From Adenophora triphylla var. japonica (Eukaryota > Streptophyta > Magnoliopsida > Asterales > Campanulaceae), in assembly GCA_022495995.1 (NCBI GenBank), contig JAFEMH010001356.1, forward strand, positions 372,001 through 436,000: 64,000 nt of DNA. Direction: 5' to 3'. Under the pieces are notes generated by a model. That model saw nothing but the letters and a program-made list of their open reading frames with translations. It had not been told where the DNA came from and did not search any database. Positions 11,152 to 21,850 of this stretch are shown here, in pieces (position 1 is the stretch's first letter; every line of letters begins with the position of its first letter). The translations under genes were made by a program, and so were the position numbers.

Positions 11152-12654
11152 ATGTCTGCATCAGCCGGTAACGATGGGGACAACACCACTCCGCCTCCTG
11201 GGATTCCTCAAACAGAATAGCAGTGGAATCAGTTAGCCGAACAGATGAGAGTGCGACAAGAAGCACAGCTGAATAGCCTTATGGAGGCTATTAAGAGCCA
11301 TGGTTTGGCCGCCAGCCTCAATCCCGATGGCACCTTCACCGTGGAAGAAGAGGAGGACCCCAATCCCAATCTTGGTCGCCCCGACTACTCCAAGATGCCA
11401 CCACCAACCTCCTACGGTACTACTACCAGAGCCCATGCTCCTCAATCTCTGGGTCAGACCACTGGATCCATGCAGCCTGACGGGATGAATCAGTTCGCAG
11501 TTCCTCAGTGGGGGCAAAATCAGTATGGAATGTCTTCTCATGGGTGGGGTTACCTCGGAATGCCACAGCAAATTGGAATCCCACCTCAGGTTGGAACCGA
11601 TCAATCCGGGCCTTCGTAGCAACAGTTTGGAATGCCACCACAGTCTGGTCCAAGGCAACAGTCAGGAGACCCTCCTCAGAATGATGCTAGCTCAGCCGCT
11701 CCTCACACAACTTTCACAAATCCATTTCTCACTCAGACTTTGATGGGTTACCAAGCCTCCATCCCAGTTTCATCAAAATCACCAGGACCGCAGTATCCCC
11801 CTGGTTATACACCCTCAGCCATGCAATTTAACAACCAGGGACAGCAGCCCGCACTTAAGCCTACTTATGGGCCTCACTCCGGAAATCCAAGCTACCCAGC
11901 TACATCAGGACTGCCTTCACCCTCTTTGCCAGTTGAAAATCAACAGCAAGCCGCAAGGTTCTATCCCTTTGTCCAGGGTCCTACTCAAGCTCCACCGGGT
12001 AATTTGGGCCAAGGACAGGTTTTCACCTACGTCCCAGGATCGGTCGTTCCCTCCACCAGTCTGCCGCCAGTGGTAGCTCCTCTCTCTAGCTCAGTCGCTG
12101 GTTTGAATGCCATGGTTCCAGCACAAGACCCTCATCTGGCTTGGTTCATGGAACAACACAAGGAAATGAAAGCGCAGATTGCTGAATTGACCGCTAAGAA
12201 GTCTGCTTTCCGGCCTACGGACCCGGACTCCATTGTTCCCCTGCCCCACAAATTCGTGATGCCTATTTTGGATCTCTTTGATGGCACTGCATGCCCGAAA
12301 ACTCATCTGGACACGTATACCTTGGCAATGAAGGCCAAAGGGTGCACCAATCAGCAGTTGGCTGACTATTTCAGTCTCTCTTTGAAGTCCAGTGCTCTAA
12401 AATGGTTCTTCCGCTTAAAACCCGAGGCCAGGGCTACATGGGACCAGATTACTAGTGCCTTCACAGAAAAGTACAAAGCTAACTTGGAATGGGAAACAAA
12501 TAGAGTTGATCTGCAGACAACAGTGCAGCGTCCCGACGAGAACATCGGGGACTTTTACAAGCGTTGGAATTTGAAGCTTAGCGAAATGGCAATTCCTCCT
12601 TCTGAAGAAGAACAACTAGACATCTTCGCATGCCCAGGAAGATGCGGAGACTGA
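11152..12654 (+). pseudogene. gag: E2 gag, two in-frame stops
   Basis: One frame runs from ATG 11152 to 12654, interrupted by TAG at 11218-11220 and 11617-11619, both at positions where CAG (Gln) fits. The first about 320 codons are rich in Pro, Gln and Gly. The gag core follows at about 12280-12620, with HLDTYTLAMKAKGC, LSLKSSALKWFFRLKP and RPDENIGDFYKRWNLKLSEM. It would build the capsid. The frame ends soon after EEEQLDIF in an unrelated tail, and the next ORF is in another frame, so the gag C-terminus, including any zinc knuckle, appears to be lost or fused to the extra ORF by a frameshift or deletion near 12625. Confidence 0.8.
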
Positions 12655-12673
12655 TGAAGGTCCCCAAATACCC

Positions 12674-14854
12674 ATGGCCAATCTTGTCGAGGATCCTGAA
12701 TTCGGATTCCCCCTCAGCCTTGAGGATGATGAACAAATCACCCCATCTTGGTCTCATGTCAGAGATTTCTTGCAAGAATATGAGGCTCGCTATTTCTCGG
12801 AGGAAGGGAAAGCTGACACTGAAGAGCTGGGGCTATTCCGATCAAAACATGAGAAAACCATTTACACGAGATGGTTAGAACAGTCAAGGAAGATTGAGCA
12901 AGAAAGCTTCAGACGGGCGCCTATACTGGGGCTTATCAGCAAAGAGGCCGAAGAGCATCTGGAGCTAGTACACTTCTGCAAGTTGGTTTTGGGAGAGGCT
13001 GAATGTGATCCCGAGAACAGCGAAGAATCAGAGGAGGAGGATTACTTCTATATCCTGCCTGGAGTCAAGTACGTGCCGCCCCCTCTCACTCTTCCCCCGC
13101 AGTTTCTAGGAGGAGAAGCCGAGTCGCAACTACTACTTCCAGGAATGGGGGCATACGACAATTTCTGCGGTTGCACGCACCCATATTCCCCTAACGGGTT
13201 TGATCGGCATTCCCTCTCAGCCGAAATCCCAGTAGTATGGGAAGATGATTCCGATGACAGCAATGACGATGATGATGACGAGAGCAAAGAATCAACTGAG
13301 GCCCCAGACCCGGAATCAATCTGGAACAATCATGCCAGAAATGATATCACGGAAGCCAGACACAATGGTTGGCTGTCAGCAAGCGATGATGAAGGACCAC
13401 CAGAAAATGCGGGTCAAATACCGATGGGGACGGGCCCCCATGAAGTGTCACTCGTAAGATGTACTTGTGGCCAGTGTCCGGATACTTCAGAGGATGAGGA
13501 ACAGCAAAGCCCTCGCCCAGATCCATACATATCCAAGGTCCTAGAGCATAATGTCCCCTATAAGGACCTAGCAGGCGAATGGAGAAGGTTCATCGAAGCC
13601 TTGGTCAAAAAGGGAGGTTTTCAGCAATCAGAAGACGATGATTTCGTAAACGTCATCGGATCTTTTTCTTCCTTCCCTAGAACAGATGGTATCACAACTG
13701 TAAGGGTCACGGCCGAGCCGCTCGAACAAAGCGAGTGCACGGAGTCACTGAAAAGGGTTATTGATCTAAATGTCTCCCCAGTCGCTTTCATACCCATCGA
13801 CCCACATGATGCTTTCTTAATTTCTCCTGTACCCGACAGTGGACCCCGGATACTCCTCATTTGGACCCAGATCTACCGAGCCATTGCATCAAACTACAGA
13901 AGTGAGCATTGCCTATCCTTTACTTGTGGCTGCCCTACTTGCAAGGGCGAAAGGAAGAAGATGTATGATGAGATGGAGGCTGACAGCTGTAAGACCGAAG
14001 AAACTTCGGAAGACAACTACTACGAAACCGAGGATATGAAAGCCATGAAGTTTCCTGGTGCTGAGTACGTGGATGTCATAGAGTTCAACACTGCCTACCA
14101 TGTTTTGGGGAAAGGGTTTTCAGACACCCGATCCAGGCTGATAGTTGAAGATCTGTTAGAGAGAGGGAAACTGACTCCCATCCTCCCCAATGAGAAAATC
14201 ACCATGGTCAGATCAAATCCGCCCCGAAGCAAAGTAACCATCCTTGTCAGGGTTACCCAAGAAGAGATCACTTTCCCGGAATGCATTTCATCTCTGAGAA
14301 AAGTCCTGGAAACCGGCATGATACCTGATGCTCCTCCCACGCAGTATGCTATAATCGTCTCCAGCTCTGAGTATTACAGAAAGGAACCAGAGTGGCTGCA
14401 CTATATCGGAGATGAAATCGAGAAGCCGCCAAGCCCTGAGAATAGCAATTCCTGTTGTATGATAACCATAGGCAATGCAGGCTATAAGGGCGAATCGGAG
14501 GACGCCTTAGCTCTATGGGCCATCCAGGGGATAGTGACACAACCCCAGATTCAAAAGCCTGTAACTTGGGAAGCAGTTATAAAGGCTGCCCGGGAAGGAG
14601 CCGGTACAGCTCAAGCTCAGCCCCTCACCGTTGCTAGACTCCGGCAGAACCAGTGGCCAATAGCCAAACAGGCTCCTCCGTTAACCTTGGCAGCATTGAA
14701 GAAATCTAGTCAGGAAGCAATAGACAAAGAAGTTAATTTGCCGACTGTGTCCGGCAGATCTATCAGTGAAACCCCAAGGCGTACAAGAAGGCAAAGCAGA
14801 CTGTGCACCGAAAGAAGATCGCCTCCCTTATGTCAAGACAGCCGAAATTTCTGA
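12674..14854 (+). CDS. E2 extra ORF between gag and protease, 726 aa, unknown function
   Basis: A long uninterrupted frame that I do not recognise as any gag-pol domain. It is strongly acidic, with Asp/Glu/Ser runs around residues 115-125 and 190-210. It has two similar Cys motifs, CTCGQC (about residue 265) and CGCPTC (about residue 420), plus an FCGC motif near residue 160. Two related Val/Arg-rich segments (GITTVRVTAEPLE and SKVTILVRVTQEE) suggest an internal duplication. The frame is probably open upstream of the ATG at 12674 and may have been joined to gag. The last about 30 codons overlap the next frame. Retention of an open frame here while gag and protease are broken is unusual, but could be chance in a young copy. 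Confidence 0.6.
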   Translation: MANLVEDPEFGFPLSLEDDEQITPSWSHVRDFLQEYEARYFSEEGKADTEELGLFRSKHEKTIYTRWLEQSRKIEQESFRRAPILGLISKEAEEHLELVHFCKLVLGEAECDPENSEESEEEDYFYILPGVKYVPPPLTLPPQFLGGEAESQLLLPGMGAYDNFCGCTHPYSPNGFDRHSLSAEIPVVWEDDSDDSNDDDDDESKESTEAPDPESIWNNHARNDITEARHNGWLSASDDEGPPENAGQIPMGTGPHEVSLVRCTCGQCPDTSEDEEQQSPRPDPYISKVLEHNVPYKDLAGEWRRFIEALVKKGGFQQSEDDDFVNVIGSFSSFPRTDGITTVRVTAEPLEQSECTESLKRVIDLNVSPVAFIPIDPHDAFLISPVPDSGPRILLIWTQIYRAIASNYRSEHCLSFTCGCPTCKGERKKMYDEMEADSCKTEETSEDNYYETEDMKAMKFPGAEYVDVIEFNTAYHVLGKGFSDTRSRLIVEDLLERGKLTPILPNEKITMVRSNPPRSKVTILVRVTQEEITFPECISSLRKVLETGMIPDAPPTQYAIIVSSSEYYRKEPEWLHYIGDEIEKPPSPENSNSCCMITIGNAGYKGESEDALALWAIQGIVTQPQIQKPVTWEAVIKAAREGAGTAQAQPLTVARLRQNQWPIAKQAPPLTLAALKKSSQEAIDKEVNLPTVSGRSISETPRRTRRQSRLCTERRSPPLCQDSRNF

Positions 14855-16350
14855 CCCCGAGAAAGAGGATCCCGTACTCGCCCAGTTGAAGAAGACACAG
14901 GCCAAAATCTCTCTATGGTCCTTGATCACCTCGTCTTATCCCCACACGCTAAAGCTGGAAGAAAGCCTGGCTCGCACTCTGGTGCCTATCGATGCTACTC
15001 CCGATGACGTAGTGCAATTGATCGGGAGCATCCACTACGGGAACATAATCACTTTCACAGACCTTGATCTCCCTCAGTTCGGGGCGGATCACAATGAGCC
15101 TCTCTTCATCACAGTCCAGTTAGATGAACGACGCCTCCCTCGGGTTTTGGTTGACAATGGGTTCGGAATGAATATCCTCCCGGCAAAGATCATGAGTCTG
15201 CTCAACATCAAGTCCACAGATCTAAAGCCTTCCTCCCTCACAGTCAAAGCTTATGACTCGACATCTCGAGCCCCCCTGAGTTGCTACTTTGGGCCTCTGG
15301 TTTGGCAAGAAACTGATACCTGTGGAATTCCAGGTTATCGATATCCCGATCACTTTCAATGCCCTGTTGGGAAGACCTTGGCTGCATCAAGTCAAAGGGG
15401 TTGCTTCGAGCCTCCACCAATGTGTGAAATTCGTCTCAGATGGGGACCTAACAACCATTTACGGGGATCTAGTCACTTTAGAGGGCACAGATACAGGTGG
15501 AATACCTATTCTGGAGATCAAACACGATGATGACGGCCTCATGCTGACAGGCTTCACGGTCGAGCCTCCCAAAGCCCAAGTGTGCAACGTAGATCTGACA
15601 ATCACTCGGGATAAAATCCCTCCGGTCTTGAAAATGATGAGAAAGATGAGCTATCTGCCTGGCCTGGGTCTGGGGAAGCATCAACAAGGAACCCACAAAC
15701 TCATCGAGGTGAAAGAGCGGAAAACTCGCCATGGCCTAGGGTATGAACCGACTTCGGGGAAAATTGCAAAGGGAAAAGAAATTGCTCTGCGAAGGAAAGA
15801 AGCTATCACGGGAAGGGTCCCAGTCAACGGCCCTAAATCTCTCTCTTTCAGTCCTAATTTGGCTGACTACTTCGTGAAAGGTCCCACGCAGAACGACAAT
15901 GCTACAGTCAAAGAACCTACAGAGGGATGGATGAAGTTACAGGACAACCTCAGCAAGAACAGGGGAACCAAAGCTAATCCCGTCAGTAGAATGTTTCTTG
16001 ATCTGCCTAAGATACCTGGGGCTACCACCACCATCCAGAGCGAGTACACTTTCAAAGGCGTGCCAAGCCTAGTGGAACAGTTCGAGAAGCTCACTACCAC
16101 AATTCCGATTATCCAGGAAGGTCCGAAGCCTGAGTTTGAATTGACAGTGCCAAAAGATAAAGCCGCAGAGGTCTTTTCAGATGATTGGGATGGTCCGATT
16201 ATGCAGCAGTTATTCGGGGAAAAAGTTCAGGTGCCAGACCTGATTGATTTTGGCTCAGTCAAAGAGATGGTAGCAATGATCGAGGAAGGAGGACAGAAAC
16301 AGCACAATTCCCGAGTCATGAGGCCACTGACGGCAATGCCATGCCACTGA
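14766..16350 (+). pseudogene. E2 protease and G-patch region, frameshifted
   Basis: The first part (14766 to about 15290) carries DPVLAQLKKTQAKISLWSL, typical of the region before the protease in Tat elements, and the protease site VLVDNGFGMNILP, where the usual DGGS/DSGS is DNGF. A frameshift at about 15290 moves the rest to another frame: PVEFQVIDIPITFNALLGRP is the protease flap-distal part, followed at about 15640-15760 by a G-patch (PGLGLGKHQQG and HGLGYEP), an RNA-binding module known from some retroelement proteases. The protease would mature gag-pol. The altered active-site residues and the frameshift make it non-functional. Confidence 0.75.
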
Positions 16351-16860
16351 AGAATTGGGAAACTCTCTCAGGCCCGTCCGTGACCAAAGAGGAAATGAAC
16401 ACCAAACTTGGATTGGTCCCCCGTCCCTTTGTGTCAACCTATGTAAAGTCCTCCGAGTCTTTCATTGTCTAGTTCGAGTCGCTAGAGTCGTCCGATGGCC
16501 TTACGCCTAAAGACTGCGAAATTGTAGCCAAGGTTGTATTCCCTTTCGTTTTCAATGAAATGATGAATCTTTCTGAGTATCCCTTGATTGTCACTCTAAC
16601 TAATGATGAAATAACTAAAAATAAAAAAAACAACATTTAATAATGATTCATTAGATAAAGAAGCAGACGCATTAAATAAACCATATATTAAAAAAAAAAA
16701 AAATCTTTAAGCAGGTTGTTCGGAAAAAGGAAAATCGAGCCCAAGCTGCCGAAAAGGTTTTGACAAGTGTGAATCTGGGAACTGCGGATGATCCTAAAGA
16801 GACGCAGATTGGTAGGAACTGAAAAGGATGCCCTACAAAGTCCTACAAAGTTTTCAACTC
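16351..16860 (+). other. E2 linker remnant and RT/RNase H deletion junction
   Basis: Contains decayed linker (NWETLSGPSVTKEEMN, then VFPFVFNEMMNLSEYPL), an A-rich insertion at about 16615-16705, and VNLGTADDPKETQIGRN, which in related elements lies just before RT. Directly after this, at about 16850, the text changes to VALFIKGNIIYKYGLP, which belongs in the middle of integrase. RT, RNase H and the integrase zinc finger are therefore missing. A short direct duplication, CCTACAAAGT (16832 and 16842), marks the junction. Confidence 0.75.
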
Positions 16861-17587
16861 AAAGAAAGTAGCCCTCTTCATCAAAGGGAACATCATATAC
16901 AAATACGGGTTGCCGACCGAAATCATCTCAGATAATGGATCCCACTTCGAAGGGGAATGCGAAAGGCTACTGGCGGAATTCAGAATAACCCGTCACAAGT
17001 CATCTCCCTATAGGCCCCAAACCAACGGAGCCATGGAAGCAGCAAACAAGACTCTAGAAAACATCATCCGGAAAATGGCTGTCCGAGGTCGAGATTGGCC
17101 CGAGAAGCTACACCTGGCACTCTGGGGCTACAGGACATCAGTCAGAACCGCAACGGGGGAGACACCGTTTGCCCTCACATACGGGATGGAAGTCGTACTC
17201 CCGATCAAGCTAGAGATTCCCTCACTCCGTGTGCTGCTTGAAAGTCAAATCAATGAGGTCGAATGGCTCCGTAGTCGCCATGACGAATTGGCTCTACTAG
17301 ATGAACGACGATTGAAGTCCATGAAACATATCCGAGCCTACCAAGGGAGAATGGCCAGAGCCTTCGACAAGAAAGTAAAACACCGGGAGATTGAGGAAGG
17401 TGATCTTGTTTTAAAAGAGAAACCCCCAGTCCGCATCAACCCGCTTGGCAAATGGGAGCCTGTTTGGGTCGGGCCATATGTCGTCCAGAAGATCTTCTCC
17501 GGAGGGGCCATGCAACTTGCAGATCTCGACGGAAATCCTTTCGTGCACCCAGTGAATGGTGACAAGCTGCGCAGATCCTACGCGTAA
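16861..17587 (+). pseudogene. E2 integrase, C-terminal half
   Basis: Open frame of 225 codons from ATG 16910, joined upstream to FIKGNIIYKYGLP. It shows EIISDNGSHFEG (second Asp of the D,D-35-E triad), RPQTNGAMEAANKTLENII (catalytic Glu), and the C-terminal WEPVWVGPYVV fold used in DNA binding. The first Asp and the HHCC zinc finger are absent because of the deletion upstream, so it cannot integrate DNA. It ends with TAA at 17585. Confidence 0.85.
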
Positions 17588-17643
17588 AACACTGAGTCAT
17601 TTCAAAAAAAAAAAAAAAAAAACAAACCAAAAAAAAAAAAAAA

Positions 17644-17822
17644 CAAAGAAAAAGAGTGCTAAAAGAATAATACCCAACTAGGTTGAAAACCCGAAAAGGG
17701 CGGCCTAGGTAAAAAACAGGGTTGCACCAAAAAAAACAAAGAAAAAGAGTGCTAAAAGAGTAATACCCAACTAGGTTGAAAACCCGAAAAGGGCGGCCTA
17801 GGTAAAAAACAGGGTTGCACCA
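17644..17822 (+). repeat. Two direct copies of a 93-bp unit
   Basis: A unit containing GAAAAAGAGTGCTAAAAGA and AACCCGAAAAGGGCGGCCTA occurs from 17644 and again from 17737, nearly identical, flanked by A-rich tracts. It lies just after integrase and before the convergent antisense gene. Confidence 0.85.
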
Positions 17823-18140
17823 AAAAAAGAAAAAACAACAAAAAAAAACAAATTAACCGGGTCGAACTACGAAAACCTGAGCCCTTTTGTCCGAAGGGAA
17901 CGTAGGCAGCCGGAAACGGTTCGGTCTAAAATACAAATAAAAGACATACTTTTTCAGACCATGAAAGCGTTTCGAAAAACTCTAAAGCAATTCACATATT
18001 CATTACAGTTAAAAACTTTTTGATGAGTCTAAGCTCGGTTCATTCCTACAACTGACAACCTGCTAAAAGAAACTAAGATACATAATCAGACTAATGTGTC
18101 TGCTACAACAAGAAAGGGATACTCGGAAACCTTAAGGTCA
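17823..18140. other. E2 spacer between integrase and antisense gene
   Basis: About 320 bp without a gene. It contains GGAACGTAGGCAGCCGG near 17898 and otherwise A-rich sequence. It lies where the sense transcript and the antisense gene would both need 3' ends, but I see no clear plant polyadenylation pattern. Confidence 0.5.
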
Positions 18141-19640
18141 CTATAAGCCGCTCGTACTGGCATTCCCTCTCTTCTTCCCCCTTCGGGTCTTCTTCCTCTG
18201 AACAGGAAAAATGTCGGTCTTCCTCCTACCAAGCTCTGGTGTAGGGACAGGATCTATCAAACCAGCCTCTGTCAGGGCCTTAGTAGCCCTAGCGTCATCT
18301 CTCATCTCCTGTAGCCGAGCTGGTAGCATAGGAGTCCTCCTCTCCTGTCTATTGACATAAGCCTCATAGTCGGTCACAACATCTCCGCTCCTGTCATGAG
18401 GATTGGCCCTCGCCTCGGCCCTCCTCATCTCCGAAACTGTCAGGTCTTCCGCACCCACAATGGCCTCACGCCGTCTCAAAATAGCCATCTGAGTCTCCCC
18501 CAAATGCCTCTCGTACCAATTCAAGTACCAAGTGTTCAGAAACACAGGTCTCGGACGCCTGAGGATAACCCGATGGGGAAAGACGTCATACCTCCATACT
18601 CGGGAAAGAAATGGGAACACCGAAGGATCATCCATAGAAGCAAGAGCCACCACCCTAGTGGCTATATCATCGAAGTCCTCCAAAGGAGCCTGCTCCAAGC
18701 CAAACTGCCTCAGAACCAGAGCCGAAATGTAGAAGCTGGACTGAGAAAGCCCCGAAAGCATAACCACGTGAGATCCATCCTGAAGTACTCTCTGAGTCTC
18801 CACCCGCCAATGAGGCACCGACCATCTGATATCTTCAGTCCGGCGACCAGCCATCCAATGCTCCCACGAGCCCTGATCATCAAAATCCACAGTAACCCCT
18901 CTCCTGGCAAATGTCCAAGGCTTGATCATATCCGAAGTTTTGTGAAGAACCCCCAGGCGCTCCATCAGCCACAGAGTCAAGAGAAACGGGCTGCCCCCGT
19001 GCATATACCGCCTCCCGGTTGCTAACATGTCGAGAGCGTGAAAGGTCTCCCCCAGGATCAAAGGTACAACGTCTCTGCCCAAGCGACAGTGAACAACCAC
19101 ATCCAGCAGAGCCCGATGACAAATCCCAAAAGAATAGACCATAAACAAGGTCCCAAACATGCAGAGGGCAAAAGCATCCCAATAGGCATCATCAATCAAG
19201 CCTAAGCCCCTAAATCTATCAGGAAGACCGGAAATATCAAAATGATCGGGACTACGGATCATACCTTGCGCTTCCTCCGGGGAAAGATGAAGAAGGTTGC
19301 ACAACCTATCAACGAAAGAAGCCCCTCCAGGCAAAGGAACCGCAATCTCTTCCACCTCCGGGCAACCAAGCAAAGCCCGGAATTCTTCAACGGTCGGGAC
19401 CACTTCATTGTAAGAAAGGCAAAAGACATGCCTTCTAGTATCCCAAAATGAAGAAGAAGCTCTCAAGAGATCATAGTCCGGAACCAATTATTTGAGAGAC
19501 CACAAGCACTTTATCTTGTACCTTTCTTCGAAAAATGACCTCCTCTCGTGCATAATCTCCCTACACCACTCCTTGAACTTTTCAAAGAACAACATTTGTC
19601 TTTCTTTGGACAAATTTAGAGAAATTTTGGACATTTCCAT
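18141..19640 (-). pseudogene. E2 antisense gene 2, DUF7745-like plant transposon protein, one stop
   Basis: On the minus strand a frame of about 499 codons runs from ATG at 19640 to the stop at 18141. A single TAA at 19490-19488 interrupts it after about 50 codons, where GAA (Glu) is present in the sister E9 copy (63818-64000). Downstream text includes FWDTRRHVFCLSYNEVVPTV, PTVEEFRALLGCPEV and VPLILGETFHALDML, a pattern I associate with the DUF7745 family often found in plant transposons; this assignment is from memory. The C-terminus is basic (KKTRRGKKRG), a possible nuclear signal. It lies antisense to the element, downstream of the PMD remnant, with its own upstream palindrome at 19770. 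Function unknown. Confidence 0.7.
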
Positions 19641-19769
19641 GGCTTTTTTTTACTTCTTTCCCGAAATTCCAGTAAGTTTGAACTGGAGAAGATGAAGTTT
19701 CAATGACATTTATGGTCCAAACCAGATCCAACCACCAAAATAAATGAACCCTGACAGATTTCATCCCCA

Positions 19770-19779
19770 TCCGTGCGGA
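19770..19779 (-). promoter_or_regulatory. Palindrome TCCGTGCGGA upstream of antisense gene 2
   Basis: Core with one change (T for C) from TCCGCGCGGA, inside an 18-bp near-palindrome from CCCATCC to GGATGGG (19766-19783). An AT-rich TATA-like stretch (AAAATAAAT on the + strand, 19737-19745) lies about 24 bp closer to the gene on the minus strand. The change is what deamination of a methylated CpG would give. Confidence 0.6.
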
Positions 19780-20094
19780 TGGGATTGTCACCCAGAAAAA
19801 TCTGCAGCAGTTTAAACTGCTGCACCACGAAGGAACATTTCATCCCAGTCGCTCGAAAACCGTGCAAAACCTGCCCAAACAGTTCATATACCAAGCATTC
19901 ACACCCTTGCCAAAAAACCGGGCTCATGCAACATTGCATTCATAATAGATAAAAAATAATAATAAAAATGATAGAAATCCTAGATTATTACATTCCAAAA
20001 AAAAAAGAGAGTGTGCATAATTAAAAAAAAAAATCACAAAAAAATCAATTTCAAACAAAAATCGACAAAGGAAACGAAGAGATTCGAAGTATAC

Positions 20095-20262
20095 CGTGCG
20101 AAGACTCGGATCAGTGGCCCAATGCTGCCACGCATCGGGATATGGCTCCTCCGCGATCGATTGCGAAAGTGAGTAATGCCTCCTCATTCGAACGAGCTCT
20201 AATCGCCTCTTCGCGACCAGGCCGCGTCCTTGGCCTTGAATGGCAACTCCCCCGTGTTCCAT
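20095..20262 (-). pseudogene. E2 antisense gene 1: exon 1 of PMD gene, rest deleted
   Basis: Minus-strand ATG at 20262 opens 56 codons (RHYSLSQSIAEEPYPDAWQH and so on) ending in DPSLRT at 20095, followed by a GT splice donor. The same exon, nearly identical, is at 60216-60383 in E9, where it joins exons that encode a plant mobile domain. In E2 the sequence jumps about 60 bp past the donor, within a poly-T tract, to the region downstream of the PMD gene, so the functional exons are gone. Confidence 0.85.
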
Positions 20263-20425
20263 TGCTCGAAAAATCGAAGAAATCGGAAGAATTTCGGAGC
20301 TCTATGGCCAAAAATGGCGGAATTCTCGATTTTCTCTCTCCTCTCTCGTAAAAAACTGGAAAATGGTGAGGGAGAAGGAGAAGGGCGGCGGCCCTTTATT
20401 TAAACCCATCTGGACTTCAACCCAG

Positions 20426-20435
20426 TCCGCGCGGA
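20426..20435 (-). promoter_or_regulatory. Palindrome TCCGCGCGGA upstream of PMD exon 1
   Basis: Exact copy of the core seen in the LTR promoter. On the minus strand, TTTAAATAAA (20404-20395) follows after about 21 bp and can serve as a TATA-like box. The PMD start codon is about 130 bp further down. Confidence 0.65.
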
Positions 20436-20560
20436 TGGGATTGAAGAGCCAAAAAGACTATTTTGCCCTTTAAAATTCCAGGACTCTGCAGTTTGGTCCT
20501 AAACTTAACAGAGTTAACAAAGTTAACCAAAGTTAACCCCCCTTTTCAAAAGAACCTTAA

Positions 20561-21415
20561 CGGCAGTAAAACGTAAGTCCGATTTCTCCGATAAAGATAA
20601 CGGAATCCCGTTTCTTTCATCAATTTCATCAACGGCAGTAAAACGTAAGTCCGATTTCTCCGAGAAAGATAACGGAATCCGGTTTCTTTCATCAATTTCA
20701 TCAACGGCAGTAAAACGTAAGTCCGATTTCTCCGAGAAAGATAACGGAATCCCGTTTCTTTCATCATTATCATCAACGGCAGTAAAACGTAAGTCCGATT
20801 TCTCCGAGAAAGATAACGGAATCCCGTTTCTTTCATCATTATCATCAACTGCAGTAAAACGTAAGTCCGATTTCTCCGAGAAAGATAACGGAATCCCGTT
20901 TCTTTCATCATTATCATCAACGGCAGTAAAACGTAAGTCCGATTTCTCCGAGAAAGATAATGGAATCCCGTTTCTTTCATCATTATCATCAACGGCAGTA
21001 AAACGTAAGTCCGATTTCTCCGAGAAAGATAACGGAATCCCGTTTCTTTCATCAATTTCATCAACGGCAGTAAAACGTAAGTCCGATTTCTCCGAGAAAG
21101 ATAACGGAATCCCGTTTCTTTCATCAATTTCATCAACGACTGTAAAGCGTAAGTCCGATTTCTCCGAGAAAGATAACGGAATCCCGTTTCTTTCATCAAT
21201 ATCATCAACGGCAGTAAAACGTAAGTCCGATTTCCCCAACAAAAGTTAACGGAATCCCGTTTCTCTCCTCGTTATCATCCCCGACTGTAAAACGTAAATC
21301 CGATTTCTCCGACATAGGCTAACAAAATCCCCAGCAAAGTTAACGGAATCCCGTTTCTTTCCTCATTATCATCCACGGCCGTAAAACGTAAGCCCGAGCC
21401 AACGAAATCCCGAGT
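20561..21415. repeat. 72-bp minisatellite, about 9 regular copies plus degenerate ones
   Basis: CGGCAGTAAAACGTAAGTCC recurs at 20561, 20633, 20705, 20777 and on, at exactly 72 bp. Regular copies end near 21235; degenerate ones continue to about 21415. Because 72 is divisible by 3, several frames stay open and give long but meaningless repetitive ORFs on the minus strand (up to 239 codons). E9 has a related array with a 73-bp unit (59390-59940). Confidence 0.92.
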
Positions 21416-21595
21416 AGCTTTCGAACTACGTAAGGGCTTGATTCCCCAATCGGGATACGTAGGTAGCCTACCATAGGTCCACCCACTCGACAAAAATGGT
21501 CATCCTTTCCTTCGGCAGCAGGCGTAAGACCGATCCCTTCAAATGAAGTCCACCAAAGGACCATCTTTCCCAAACCATCAAGGGAAATCATTTCA

Positions 21596-21850
21596 AATCA
21601 AGGTTCGAGGCACCTAGAACGCCATCATCTTCAAGGTTCGAGGCACCTAAAACGCCATCATCAAGGTTCGAGGCACCTAAAACGCCATCATCAAGGTTCG
21701 AGGCACCTAAAACGCCATCTTCCAGGTTCGAGGCACCTAAAACGCCATCATCATCAAGGTTTGAGGCACCTAAAACGCCATCATCTTCAAGATCTGAGGC
21801 ACCTAAAACGCCATCATCAAGGTTCGAGGCACCTGAAACGCCATCATTAC
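21596..21850. repeat. 30-bp minisatellite (GGTTCGAGGCACCTAAAACG)
   Basis: About nine copies of a 30- to 36-bp unit built on GGTTCGAGGCACCTAAAACG, separated by CCATCATC-type variable ends. A larger array of the same unit is at 58729-59150 in E9. There are no distinct spacers, so it is not a CRISPR array. Confidence 0.92.

Noticed and set aside
13048..13329. Ser-rich minus-strand ORF of 93 codons
   Set aside because: Shadow of the Asp/Glu-rich stretch of the 726-codon ORF on the other strand.
18141..19487. A 448-codon gene starting at 19487
   Set aside because: The codon at 19487 is TTG directly after a stop. The sister copy shows the protein starts about 51 codons earlier (ATG 19640) and that the stop is a mutation.
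20523..21242. Minus-strand repeat proteins of 239 and 220 codons
   Set aside because: Produced by a 72-bp DNA repeat divisible by three; both frames are open, and the sister array in E9 has a 73-bp period.
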